DNA of 12,031 bases from a bacterium. GTDB taxonomy: Bacteria; Chloroflexota; Chloroflexia; Thermomicrobiales; UBA6265. This document shows, piece by piece, positions 1 through 7,627 of this stretch. The position numbers and the translations under genes are program-made. Every line of letters begins with the position of its first letter. The stretch's first letter is position 1. The notes under the pieces were generated by a model. That model worked only from the letters and a program-made list of their open reading frames with translations, did no database searches and had not been told where the DNA came from. The DNA lies in NCBI GenBank assembly GCA_029977305.1, contig JAPOLF010000045.1, positions 1 to 12,031 on the forward strand, in the 5' to 3' direction.

Positions 1-861
1 CGTGACGCCCGGCACCTCGAGCAACGCCCCGACGTCCCGCAGCGGCACCCCACCGGCCCCGCCCGTCACATCGATGCTCCCATCGTTCAGCCCTTGCAAC
101 AGCGCCGATGCATCTGGCAGCACCCGATAGTCGATGCCCTCGAGCATCGGCTCTCCACCCCACCATGCGGCGAAGCGCTCCAGCGTGATCTCTTCGCCAG
201 CCACCCATGACGTCAGCCGGAAAGGACCAGTCCCCACCGGGGCCATCGCGGCGAGTTGCGCATACCCGTCCAGTCCATCGCTCACCAGATCGCGCGGCAC
301 GATCGGGAACACCCCCACCGTGGTCAGCAGCGGTGCATAGGGCTCGACCGTCGTGATCACCAGCGTCCGATCCCCATCGAACCGCACCTCGCTGACCCGG
401 TCCCACCCAGCCGGCAGCGGTGCTGACGACGCCTGCATCGCCTGCCACATCGCCACCACATCCTTGCCCGTGAATGCCGACCCATCGTGGAACGTGACAC
501 CTTCGCGCAGCAGGAAGGTGTACGAGAGCCCTTCCTCCGCCAGCGCGAAGCCCTCCGCCAGCGCCGGCTGCAACCGCCCCGCCGCATTCACCTGCAGCAA
601 CCCTTCGAGCACCGCCGATCGCACATCACCTGCCACCTGCGACGGTGCCCCCCACGGGTCCAGCGACACCGGCTCCACGACCGATCCCACGACCACTGTT
701 CCCCCCACCACCGGGTCGCCTGGGGGATTCGTCGGTCGGATCGGCTTCAACGGCTGCGCACGCTCCGCCGCAACCCGCGCAAACGGCATCGCCGCCGCAG
801 CAAGCGCCAGCGCTCGCCGGGTGATCCGCGTCCGCGCTGCACGATGCATGGAATCGATCAC
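1..861 (-). CDS. ABC transporter extracellular solute-binding protein, family 5 (partial, C-terminus off window)
   Basis: This is the N-terminal ~283-287 residues of a peptide/nickel-type (SBP_bac_5) binding protein that would capture an oligopeptide-like ligand outside the membrane and hand it to an ABC permease. Counting from the ATG at 849, the family signature GVTFHDGSAFTGKDVV lies at about residues 117-132 and PVGTGPFRL at 204-212; both are typical of the family. The N-terminus (ITRRALALAAAAMPFARVAA) is a basic, Ala-rich export signal. The twin Arg gives a weak Tat resemblance, and no lipobox Cys is visible, so it may not be a lipoprotein. Two starts are possible: GTG at 861, overlapping the upstream acetyltransferase stop as GTGA, or ATG at 849; neither has a strong Shine-Dalgarno. 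The frame is open to base 1, so the C-terminal lobe and any permease genes lie outside. The family is sure; the ligand is unknown. Confidence 0.9.
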   Translation of the reverse strand, partial: MIDSMHRAARTRITRRALALAAAAMPFARVAAERAQPLKPIRPTNPPGDPVVGGTVVVGSVVEPVSLDPWGAPSQVAGDVRSAVLEGLLQVNAAGRLQPALAEGFALAEEGLSYTFLLREGVTFHDGSAFTGKDVVAMWQAMQASSAPLPAGWDRVSEVRFDGDRTLVITTVEPYAPLLTTVGVFPIVPRDLVSDGLDGYAQLAAMAPVGTGPFRLTSWVAGEEITLERFAAWWGGEPMLEGIDYRVLPDASALLQGLNDGSIDVTGGAGGVPLRDVGALLEVPGVT

Positions 862-2042
862 CGCCGCGCCGCCCGCCACTCCTCAGCCGTCAGGTCGAAG
901 ATCCCGAACGATCGCATGCCATCAGGCCCGATCCCCACCCAATCCATCCTCCCCGCATCGCGGTATCCATGCTTCCGCAACGCCGCCGCGGACCGCACGT
1001 TCTGCATCAGGACCCACGACCAGATGACGTGGATGTCGAGATGGTTGAACGCCCACTCGAACAGCAACTGCTTCGCCTCGGTGCCGAGACCACCCCCACG
1101 ATGCTGCGGCCGATAGATCCATGACCCTGATTCCGCCGTTCGGTTGTCCCAGTCGATGAAATAGAGCCCCACGTCCCCGATCACTTCGCCGGTTTCGCGC
1201 AGGACCACGGCGAATTCCACCTCATTCGATGGTGTGTGCTCCGATAGGTCGTGCCAGTACTGGCTGAGCAGCAACGGGCTGAAGGGCAACCGAATGTGCC
1301 CATAACTTTCTGGCTCCGCGAGGAATGTCGGGGCGATGGCCTCCGCATCTGCTTTCTCGAACGGGCGCAATGCGATCCGCGGCCCGGCGATCAACGCATT
1401 CTTGGGCATCGGCAGGTCACTCGCGGGCCACACCGCTGGCGTCGCCGAACGCGGCTCCCGCTGCGGCTCGCCGGCCTGCGCGATCCCGGGACCGGGATCC
1501 CCCAACCGTTCCAGCCAGTACGGCCCGAACTGTTGCAGCGTCACCCAGTCCTGCCGTCCCCCGTTCGGAGTCCGCAGTCCCTCGCGAATCCGATATGCCT
1601 CGTGCATGCCAAGGGCCTTCGCGGCGTCCAGCGATGCCATCTCCTCGCCGCCGAGCATCAGCGTGACCGACATCACCCCCTGCTCGCGGACCAGGTACCG
1701 CACCACCAACTCCATCGCCTCGATGCGGATCGCCTCGCCTGCCTCGCGCAACACCGGAGCCGACCACGCCCGCACTGGTACCGACGGCCAATCCTCGAGC
1801 ATCCCGAACTCGACGTATCCGACCACCTCGTCGGTGGTGCGCAAGCACGCAACAAGCCGCGTGATCGCCCGCTCCCAATCCTTGGGGATCTCTTTCTCGA
1901 GCCACTCCGTCACCCGGCTCTGCGCCATCGGGAACCCTGAAGGCCGCCACGCTGCGCTGCACGCCGCGTCCTCGAGCCGCAACGCCCGTAGATAGAGGGT
2001 CTCCCCTACCAGCACCTGCTGCTTCCCATGCTGATGATGCAT
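858..2042 (-). CDS. Tandem two-domain GNAT N-acetyltransferase
   Basis: The 394-residue protein holds two GNAT folds joined by a Pro/Gly-rich linker at about residues 181-215. The C-terminal half (about 216-394) is a RimJ/RimL-like acetyltransferase. It starts with GPRIALRPFEKADAEAI, has the acetyl-CoA pyrophosphate-binding motif A as RPQHRGGGLGTEA (311-323), and then the usual NVRSAAALRKHGY (348-360). The N-terminal half (about 10-180) opens similarly (GETLYLRALRLEDA) and ends with a GMHEAY segment, but at the motif A position it reads LREAGEAIRIEAME without the glycine-rich loop. It is probably a degenerate or regulatory GNAT domain. Single-domain relatives are about 170-190 residues, so this is a fusion or duplication. 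The ATG at 2042 follows a GGGAGCAGGGG purine stretch. The stop overlaps the start of the solute-binding protein. The substrate (protein N-terminus, amine or antibiotic) cannot be told from sequence. Confidence 0.88.
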   Translation of the reverse strand: MHHQHGKQQVLVGETLYLRALRLEDAACSAAWRPSGFPMAQSRVTEWLEKEIPKDWERAITRLVACLRTTDEVVGYVEFGMLEDWPSVPVRAWSAPVLREAGEAIRIEAMELVVRYLVREQGVMSVTLMLGGEEMASLDAAKALGMHEAYRIREGLRTPNGGRQDWVTLQQFGPYWLERLGDPGPGIAQAGEPQREPRSATPAVWPASDLPMPKNALIAGPRIALRPFEKADAEAIAPTFLAEPESYGHIRLPFSPLLLSQYWHDLSEHTPSNEVEFAVVLRETGEVIGDVGLYFIDWDNRTAESGSWIYRPQHRGGGLGTEAKQLLFEWAFNHLDIHVIWSWVLMQNVRSAAALRKHGYRDAGRMDWVGIGPDGMRSFGIFDLTAEEWRAARR

Positions 2043-2111
2043 CGCCCCTGCTCCCGTGTGAGTCCTCGCCCGACCACGCCCCCAACCTGCAGCGTAGCCT
2101 ACCCGCTGCCG

Positions 2112-2528
2112 CTACTCCGGGACGTCGTCGCCCTGCGTGAGGATCACATCACGCACCACCCGTCCCCGCTCGAGGGTGATCTGCCGATCCTGCTCGTACG
2201 TCGAACCGAATCCCATGTGCACATAGGAGAGTCGCTCGCCCATCGGGATGTGCAAGTCCATGCTCACCCATGGCGCTGGGATCGGATCCGGATGGGTGAT
2301 CTCAAACCGCCCAATGATGTCGCGCAGGTACAGCAACCCGTTGTGGATCTCCCACGTCGCGATGTATCCGCGCCAGCATGCGGTCGAACTGCAGATCCCA
2401 CACGACAGACGCGCCTGTTCCGGATCCCGCTCCCGAATCCCGTGCTCCCCGACCGGGAACGGCGGAACCGAGAACATCTCCACCGTCTGCCCGTCGATCA
2501 TCAAACGGTCGCCGACCTGATGCGTCAT
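2112..2528 (-). CDS. Conserved hypothetical protein with CxxC-x4-CWRGY core
   Basis: This 138-residue soluble protein has no signal peptide or membrane segment. Its central part, LSCGICSSTACWRGYIATWEIHNG (about 41-64) followed by LYLRDIIGRF, looks like the core of a small, widely scattered family of unknown function with an STACWRGYIATWE-type signature. I recognise the pattern but know of no assigned activity. Cys43, Cys46 and Cys51 could bind metal, but no fourth ligand is obvious. The ATG at 2528 is preceded by GGGAGG six bases upstream, a strong ribosome site. It starts 16 bases after the penicillin-binding protein stop, so the two are probably co-transcribed. The gap of 69 bases to the downstream acetyltransferase shows no terminator. 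The gene is probably real; its function is unknown. Confidence 0.75.
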   Translation of the reverse strand: MTHQVGDRLMIDGQTVEMFSVPPFPVGEHGIRERDPEQARLSCGICSSTACWRGYIATWEIHNGLLYLRDIIGRFEITHPDPIPAPWVSMDLHIPMGERLSYVHMGFGSTYEQDRQITLERGRVVRDVILTQGDDVPE

Positions 2529-2544
2529 CCCGCACCTCCCGTCC

Positions 2545-4890
2545 TCAGTTGGGGAGATCCCGGTACGCCTCGTAGATCCTCCGCGTCACCGGGGCCGCGT
2601 GCGCGACACCCTCCCCCGCGTTCTCAACCATCACCGCCGTCGCGATGGTGGCTTCCTCGCCCACCGGCCCGAACGCCGCGAACCACGAATGCGGGGTCTT
2701 CCCATCAAGCGTCTGGGCCGTCCCGGTCTTCCCGGCGATGGGCCAGTCGAAATCCCCGAACACCCGAGACGACCCCGCACCCCACGGATCCGTCGTCTGG
2801 TCCCGCAGCGCAGACTGCAACTCCGCGATCGTCTCCGCACGCGCCGGGACTCGCTTTCGCACGATCCGCTCCCCGACCTGCTCCCGCGTCCCGTCCGCGC
2901 TCACCGTCTCCGCGACCAGATAGGGCTGCAACACATCGCCGCCGTTCGCGATCGCGGCGTACACCATCGCCATCTGCAGCGGCGTCGCCTCAAAGGCCCC
3001 CTGCCCGATGGACAGGTTCACCGCATCGCCCGTCGCCCAGCCGTCGCCGTACGTCTCCATCTTCCACGCTGGGTCGGGCACGTTCCCGCTCACCTCGGGG
3101 AAGAACGGGATCCCCGTCGCCTCGCCCAACCCGAATCCCCGTGCCATCTCCGGCAGCAGCATCGGATCGAGATCATCAACCGCCTTCCCGATCCCGTAGA
3201 AGATCGTGTTGCAGCTCGTCACCAGCGCTCGATGCAGGTCCATCATCCCCTGCGGCCCCAGTCCCTCGGCCACCGTCCAGTCGTTCCACACCTGATCAGA
3301 CCCTTCGACCATGAACTGGGAGGGACAGTCGAGCGGCGTGGCACCGGTGTACCCAAGGTCCTCCATCCCGGCCGCAAAGGTGATCACCTTGAAGATCGAC
3401 CCGGTCGGATACGCCGCCTCTGCCGCGCGGTCCTGCAATGGCCGCCGCACCCCGCTCGCGAGATTCAACCGATCCCACACCGTGAACCCCAGCGCGAATC
3501 CCGACGGGTCATAGCTCGGCAACGAGACCATCGCCTCGATCGCTCCCGTCCGCGGATCGACCACCACCGCCGCGCCACGCACATCCCCCTCGGCCCGCAG
3601 CGCCTCCCACGTGGCACGCTGCAACGCCGCGTCGATCGTCGTCACCACATCCTTCGGCGGCACCGCGGGGCGTACCGCGATCTCTGCCACCACCGAACGC
3701 GTCACGCAATCCACTGCGAGAATCCGCGCCCCGGGCGTCCCGGTCAGCAAGGCGTCCGCCCCGAATTCCAATCCCGCCTGCCCGATCCGCTGGCCCGGCA
3801 TCAGCGAAGGATCGGCCGCCAACTGCTCCGTAGTCACCTCGGACACATACCCCGTCACATGCGCCGCCATCTTCCCCAACGGGTACAACCGCGCCGCCGC
3901 CGGGTTCAGCGTCACCCCGGAGAGTTGCGACACGATGCTCAGCAGTTCCGCCTCGCGCTCCACCGGGAAATCCTTGATCGGGATCACCCACGACGGGTCC
4001 GCGTCGGCATACAGCGCGCGGATCGCCTCCGGTGCCATCCCGGTCAGCGCCGAAACCTCCTGCAGCACCCGCTCCTCGTCGCCCGGGTCGATCATGCCCG
4101 GGATGATCGCCAACCGCTCCACCGTCCCGTCGATCGCCAATGGCAACCCGTTGCGATCAAGGATCGCCCCGCGCTTCACCGGCACCCGATCGATGTCGAC
4201 ACACCGGTCCTCGCCCAGATCGGTGAACACCGCGCCCGGGGTCCATTCGACCTTCCAGTCCTCGCCGTCACGCACCAAGGAGAGCGACGTCTCCTCCGCG
4301 AACTCCCCGACCAACCCCGAGGTGAACGCCACCCGCATCGGCACGTCCCCGGCGTAGTTCGCCGGTCCCGTCACCTCCGCCCGCACCGATTGCAGATCCA
4401 CCCGGTCCGCAATCGCCAGATACCGCTCGACGAAGGCCTCCCGCGGGGTCGCCTCCTGCGAGGCATCGTCGAGCAGTTCCCACATCCCGTCGTAATCAGC
4501 GGCGTTCCATCGCTCGGCCCACAATGCCGCCGTCGCCTCGACCGGCACCAATGTCGACGTCGGAAGCGGGGAGGGGGTGGGCGTCGCCGCAGGCGTCACA
4601 GTGGCAGGCACATTCGTCGCCGGAGCCACGGTCACCTCGATGGGCACGTCCGTGGGCGCATTCGCTGCTGCGGCGGGCGTGTCCGTCGGCACCGCGATCG
4701 CCACCTCCGGACCACCGCGCCCGGGGAGCGAAATCATCCCGTTCCGCACCGCCCACACTCCGCCACCTGCCACCAGGACAGCCAGCAGCAGTCCGATCAG
4801 GATCGGCCATGGCCCCGGATCAGGTTCGCGGAAACTGAGCGGTTTGGCGTGTTTCGCCACGGGCGTGGGTCCTCTCCGCCGGTCGGCCAC
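2545..4890 (-). CDS. Class B penicillin-binding protein with MecA_N (NTF2-like) domain
   Basis: This D,D-transpeptidase would cross-link peptidoglycan stem peptides outside the membrane. In order it has: a short basic cytoplasmic tail; one membrane anchor (about 28-48, PWPILIGLLLAVLVAGGGVW); a Pro/Thr/Ala-rich stalk (about 60-120); an NTF2-like MecA_N domain (about 120-222); a dimerisation/pedestal domain (about 232-400); and the transpeptidase domain (about 412-781). All three active-site motifs are present: SxxK as S498-IF-K501 (PTGSIFK), SxN as S559-C-N561, and KTGT at 721-724. At 781 residues it is longer than PBP2a, mainly through the stalk. The plan matches MecA/PBP2a-like enzymes, but low beta-lactam affinity is only inferred. 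The start is GTG 4890, or GTG 4860 (MAKHAKPLSF if used), which has a better purine-rich site (GGAGAGGA). The small protein at 2112-2528 follows 16 bases downstream. Confidence 0.95.
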   Translation of the reverse strand: MADRRRGPTPVAKHAKPLSFREPDPGPWPILIGLLLAVLVAGGGVWAVRNGMISLPGRGGPEVAIAVPTDTPAAAANAPTDVPIEVTVAPATNVPATVTPAATPTPSPLPTSTLVPVEATAALWAERWNAADYDGMWELLDDASQEATPREAFVERYLAIADRVDLQSVRAEVTGPANYAGDVPMRVAFTSGLVGEFAEETSLSLVRDGEDWKVEWTPGAVFTDLGEDRCVDIDRVPVKRGAILDRNGLPLAIDGTVERLAIIPGMIDPGDEERVLQEVSALTGMAPEAIRALYADADPSWVIPIKDFPVEREAELLSIVSQLSGVTLNPAAARLYPLGKMAAHVTGYVSEVTTEQLAADPSLMPGQRIGQAGLEFGADALLTGTPGARILAVDCVTRSVVAEIAVRPAVPPKDVVTTIDAALQRATWEALRAEGDVRGAAVVVDPRTGAIEAMVSLPSYDPSGFALGFTVWDRLNLASGVRRPLQDRAAEAAYPTGSIFKVITFAAGMEDLGYTGATPLDCPSQFMVEGSDQVWNDWTVAEGLGPQGMMDLHRALVTSCNTIFYGIGKAVDDLDPMLLPEMARGFGLGEATGIPFFPEVSGNVPDPAWKMETYGDGWATGDAVNLSIGQGAFEATPLQMAMVYAAIANGGDVLQPYLVAETVSADGTREQVGERIVRKRVPARAETIAELQSALRDQTTDPWGAGSSRVFGDFDWPIAGKTGTAQTLDGKTPHSWFAAFGPVGEEATIATAVMVENAGEGVAHAAPVTRRIYEAYRDLPN

Positions 4891-5526
4891 TCGCCGGGTT
4901 CGCGGGGTTCTCCCAGGCTGTGAAAGCGCGTACGTTCATAGTCCCAGCGCGGCAACCCCCGCGTCAAGGACGAACACCTGCATCTGGTGAACGTTTTCCG
5001 CCAACTTCCGGATGCCCGCGCGCAAAGAAATCGCCGGGCCTGTTCCAAAGCCCGGCGATTGCTCTTCAACGAATGCCCGGGTCCGCTGGCTCGGCAATGA
5101 GAGGAGGGGACCGTCCACCGCAGGAGGCCCGAACCCGAGCGTCCGTCTCATCCCGGAGGCTGGTGGCGCTCCGGAAGGTCCGGCTCCGGGACGGGTCCCG
5201 TCCGCCGCCAAGTCATCGCGCCGAATGCACGGACGGATGCGCCTGGATCGGCGGGGCAATGCCATGGGGCCCGCCCGGTGCCGGGGGGCGTCACCGCAGT
5301 GGGCCCGGAGTCCCGGGTCGGGTGTCGCGCCGGGTTGACCGGTGCAAACACTCGGCGGAACCTCGGTGGCGCCTGCTCGCGAGTGGCGTGAGCGGCGCGG
5401 CGTGCGCCGGGTCTTCCATCTCGCTTGAGGCCACCTCCTCAGCGGTGATCGCCTTGGTGCAGTTGTAAGGCACCCGCATGAATCCCCAACGTGATCCCGG
5501 TGAGATCGTCGTGAAATCGCGAACCG
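4891..5526. other. About 640 bases without a convincing gene
   Basis: This gap lies between the CoA-synthetase stop and the penicillin-binding protein start, both read on the minus strand. It is rich in GC inverted repeats, including a perfect palindrome GGACGGG-T-CCCGTCC at 5189-5203, CCGGA-AGG-TCCGG at 5171-5183, CCCGG/CCGGG pairing near 5274-5290, and the terminator-like hairpin at 5029-5060. I looked for the hallmarks of RNase P RNA, tmRNA, SRP RNA, tRNA, T-box, cobalamin and TPP elements and saw none convincing. Open frames exist on both strands. The most gene-like is a 62-codon minus-strand frame at 5291-5479 (MRVPYNCTKAITAEEVASSE...) with a GGGG stretch five bases before its ATG, but it resembles nothing I know. 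The region could be a structured RNA, a long 3' UTR or decayed coding DNA. Confidence 0.6.
5029..5060 (-). terminator. Strong hairpin terminator, best read on the minus strand
   Basis: A perfect 11-bp stem, AATCGCCGGGC pairing with GCCCGGCGATT, encloses a 10-base loop. On the minus strand the stem runs straight into TTTCTTTG, a short U-rich tail, so it most likely ends minus-strand transcripts entering from the CoA-synthetase side, about 470 bases past that gene's stop. On the plus strand the tail is GCTCTTC, which is less terminator-like. It insulates the synthetase from the penicillin-binding protein unit. Confidence 0.6.
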
Positions 5527-7497
5527 CTACCGCACCGGCCGCTTCGAGGCGATCTCCTCCACCGCCGCCGGGTTCTCCAGCGCCGTCGTGTCTCCCGCCT
5601 CGAGCCCGAGATACGCCGCCCGAATCACGCGTCGCATGATCTTGGCATTCCTCGTCTTCGGCAGATCCCGCACGATCACCACCCGCTCCGGTCGCATCGC
5701 CGATCCCAAGTGCGCCGCCACCAACTGCCGGATCCCCTGTGCCATCTCCGGCGATGCCTCCACCTCGGGTCGCAGCACGCAGAACACGATCACCGATTCG
5801 CCCTTGATCTCATGAGGCACCCCGATCGCCGCCGCCTCCTGCACCCCCGGATAGGACACGGCCGCCGACTCGACCTCCGCCGGACCGATCCGCTTCCCCG
5901 CCACCTTCAGCGTGTCGTCGCTCCGCCCGCGGATGAACCAGAATCCATCCTCATCGATCTCCGCCCAGTCCCCGTGCACCCACATCCCGGGCAGCCGCGA
6001 CCAGTACGTCTCCTCGTATCGCTCAGGGTCCTTCCAGAAGCCGTGGGTCATCCCCACCCAAGGCTCCCGCACCACCAACTCCCCGACCTTCCCCCGCACC
6101 GGTTGTCCCGCGTCGTCGACAACATCCGCCAGCATCCCCGGCACCGGTCCGGTGAACACGCACGGCTTCTGCGGATGCAGCACGTCGCACCCGACGATCC
6201 CGCCCCCCGTCTCCGTGCCGCCGCTGTAGTTGATCACCGGGCACCGGCTGCCCCCGACCTCGCGGAAGTACCACAACCACGGATCCGGGTTCCACGTCTC
6301 TCCCGTGCTGCCCAGCACCCGCAGCGATGACAGATCCCGATTCCGCACCCAGTCGATCTGCTTTCCCATCAAGAGGCGAACTGCCGTCGGCGCCATCCCC
6401 AGCACCGTCACCCGGTGCCGTTCCACCAACTGCCACAACCGATCCGCATGGGGGTGATCCGGTGTCCCCGAGAACATCACCACCGTCGCCCCGAGCATCA
6501 ATGCGCTCAGCAGCCACGGTCCCATCATCCAGCCGAGGTCCGTCAGCCAGAAGATCGTGTCGCCCGGTCCCACGTCGAAGCAGTACGCCAGATCGTGCGC
6601 CGCCTTGATCGGGAAGCCGGCCTGCACATGCAGCGCCCCTTTCGGACGCCCCGTCGTGCCCGAGGTGTAGATGATCATGTACGGGTCATCGCCCCGCGTC
6701 GTCACCGGTTCGGGCCGCGCCGGCGCAGCCGCCACCGCATCGTGCCACCAGACATCCCGCCCGTCCGCCCAGTCGATGGTGTTCCCCGCATGCTGGAGCA
6801 CCACCACCGAAGTCACCGTCGGGGCCAGCGCCACTGCCTCATCAGCGACCGCCTTCATCGGCACCACTTGCCCCCGCCGACGCGTCCCGTCCGCGCAGAT
6901 CAACACCGATGCCTCGCCGTCCCGCAGCCGATTGGCGATCGCCTCCGCCCCGAACCCCGAGAACATCGGCAGGAAGATCGCCCCGATCCGCCCCAACGCC
7001 AGCACGGCGATCGCGGTCTCCGCCAGCATCGGCAGGAACACCCCGACCCGGTCGCCGGGCTTCACCCCCAGCTGCTGCAGCGCCGCCGCGAACCGCTCCG
7101 TCTCTGCCAACAACGCGGCGAACGTGTAGGTCCGGACCTCGCCGTCGTCGCCCTCCCAAATCAGCGCCGTCCGATCGCCGTCGCCTGCCTCGACCCAACG
7201 GTCGAGCGCATTCGCCGTCCAGTTGAAGCCCCCATCGACGAACCACCGCGGCCACGCCTTCCCGCGGCTGAGATCCAGTGGAGCGGAGTAGGGGGAGGAC
7301 CACTTCAGGCCCAGATCACGCACCGCCCGATCCCAGTACGCCCCCACATCCGCCGCCGCGACGTCCTGTAACGCCTCGGTCGACTCCGCTCCGAGCGACT
7401 CCATGAACCGCCGCAGCCGCGACCGCTCGACATACGCCGGCGTGGGCCGCCATGCGATCGCCTCATGCTCCGGATTCGGTTCCTCGCTCATGGCCAA
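5527..7497 (-). CDS. AMP-forming acyl-CoA synthetase, acetyl-CoA synthetase-like with open acyl pocket
   Basis: This enzyme activates a short carboxylic acid with ATP to an acyl-adenylate and then a CoA thioester in the cytoplasm. The 656-residue length and N-terminal domain (WDRAVRDLGLKW..., FNWTANALDRW) match the acetyl-CoA synthetase branch. Motifs seen: P-loop YTSGTTGRPKG (277-287); YSGGTETGGG (424-433); WVHGDWAEIDEDGFWFIRGR (506-525); hinge region DDTLKVAGKRIGPAEVE (527-542); and C-terminal PKTRNAKIMRR (613-623) with K619 as the catalytic, typically acetylatable lysine. The acetate enzyme has WWQTETG where this reads SGGTETG; the Trp that caps the acetyl pocket is replaced by Gly426, so a substrate larger than acetate is likely. 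The start is TTG 7497, six bases after GGAG, or ATG 7491, with wider spacing. It stands alone and is divergent from the zinc-ribbon gene. Confidence 0.93.
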   Translation of the reverse strand: MAMSEEPNPEHEAIAWRPTPAYVERSRLRRFMESLGAESTEALQDVAAADVGAYWDRAVRDLGLKWSSPYSAPLDLSRGKAWPRWFVDGGFNWTANALDRWVEAGDGDRTALIWEGDDGEVRTYTFAALLAETERFAAALQQLGVKPGDRVGVFLPMLAETAIAVLALGRIGAIFLPMFSGFGAEAIANRLRDGEASVLICADGTRRRGQVVPMKAVADEAVALAPTVTSVVVLQHAGNTIDWADGRDVWWHDAVAAAPARPEPVTTRGDDPYMIIYTSGTTGRPKGALHVQAGFPIKAAHDLAYCFDVGPGDTIFWLTDLGWMMGPWLLSALMLGATVVMFSGTPDHPHADRLWQLVERHRVTVLGMAPTAVRLLMGKQIDWVRNRDLSSLRVLGSTGETWNPDPWLWYFREVGGSRCPVINYSGGTETGGGIVGCDVLHPQKPCVFTGPVPGMLADVVDDAGQPVRGKVGELVVREPWVGMTHGFWKDPERYEETYWSRLPGMWVHGDWAEIDEDGFWFIRGRSDDTLKVAGKRIGPAEVESAAVSYPGVQEAAAIGVPHEIKGESVIVFCVLRPEVEASPEMAQGIRQLVAAHLGSAMRPERVVIVRDLPKTRNAKIMRRVIRAAYLGLEAGDTTALENPAAVEEIASKRPVR

Positions 7498-7529
7498 CGG
7501 GTGCTCCTCGCCTGCGTCAACGTCCGGCG

Positions 7530-7558
7530 ATTGTTGCCCCCGACCGAACCCCGGTCAA
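7530..7558 (-). promoter_or_regulatory. Candidate sigma-70-type promoter of the CoA-synthetase gene
   Basis: On the minus strand TTGACC (7558-7553) is followed after exactly 17 bases by AACAAT (7535-7530). The -35 matches the consensus at five of six positions and the -10 at four of six. Transcription would start near 7523, leaving a leader of about 25-32 bases with the GAGGAG ribosome site. The match is by eye only. Confidence 0.45.
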
Positions 7559-7605
7559 GCCATGTCGCCCCAACACATCACCCCCGCTTCCTCCCATGCC
7601 ACACT

Positions 7606-7622
7606 CTCCTCCAACGGAGGAG
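7606..7622 (+). promoter_or_regulatory. Hairpin enclosing the Shine-Dalgarno of the zinc-ribbon gene
   Basis: CTCCTCC, loop AAC, GGAGGAG: a perfect 7-bp stem with a three-base loop. Its right arm is the ribosome-binding site of the gene that begins at 7628, five bases further on. If folded in the mRNA it would hide the whole Shine-Dalgarno. A second CCTCCC at 7590-7595 could compete for the same site. Confidence 0.5.
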
Positions 7623-7627
7623 CACCC

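Noticed and set aside
2028..3314. 428-codon plus-strand open frame
   Set aside because: Low-complexity Pro/Ser/Arg product antisense to two well-supported genes.
2599..4923. 774-codon plus-strand open frame
   Set aside because: It is exactly antisense to the penicillin-binding protein, is full of Arg/His/Pro repeats with no domain, and is an artefact of GC-rich codon use.
4935..4967. TTGACG...TATGAA promoter for the penicillin-binding protein unit on the minus strand
   Set aside because: The boxes look good singly but are 21 bases apart, too far for a standard sigma-70 promoter; kept only as a weak possibility.
4920..5468. 182-codon plus-strand open frame in the gene-free stretch
   Set aside because: Basic, Pro/Gly-rich product with no recognisable domain; crosses the terminator hairpin and the palindromes.
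5061..5480. RNase P RNA, tmRNA, SRP RNA or a riboswitch in the gene-free stretch
   Set aside because: CCGGAAGG and ACTGCGGTGA-like pieces recall SRP RNA and cobalamin elements, but the remaining conserved boxes are missing.
7403..7627. N-terminal extension of the zinc-ribbon protein to 7403
   Set aside because: The extension is antisense to the CoA-synthetase start, and ATG 7628 has a near-perfect ribosome site.
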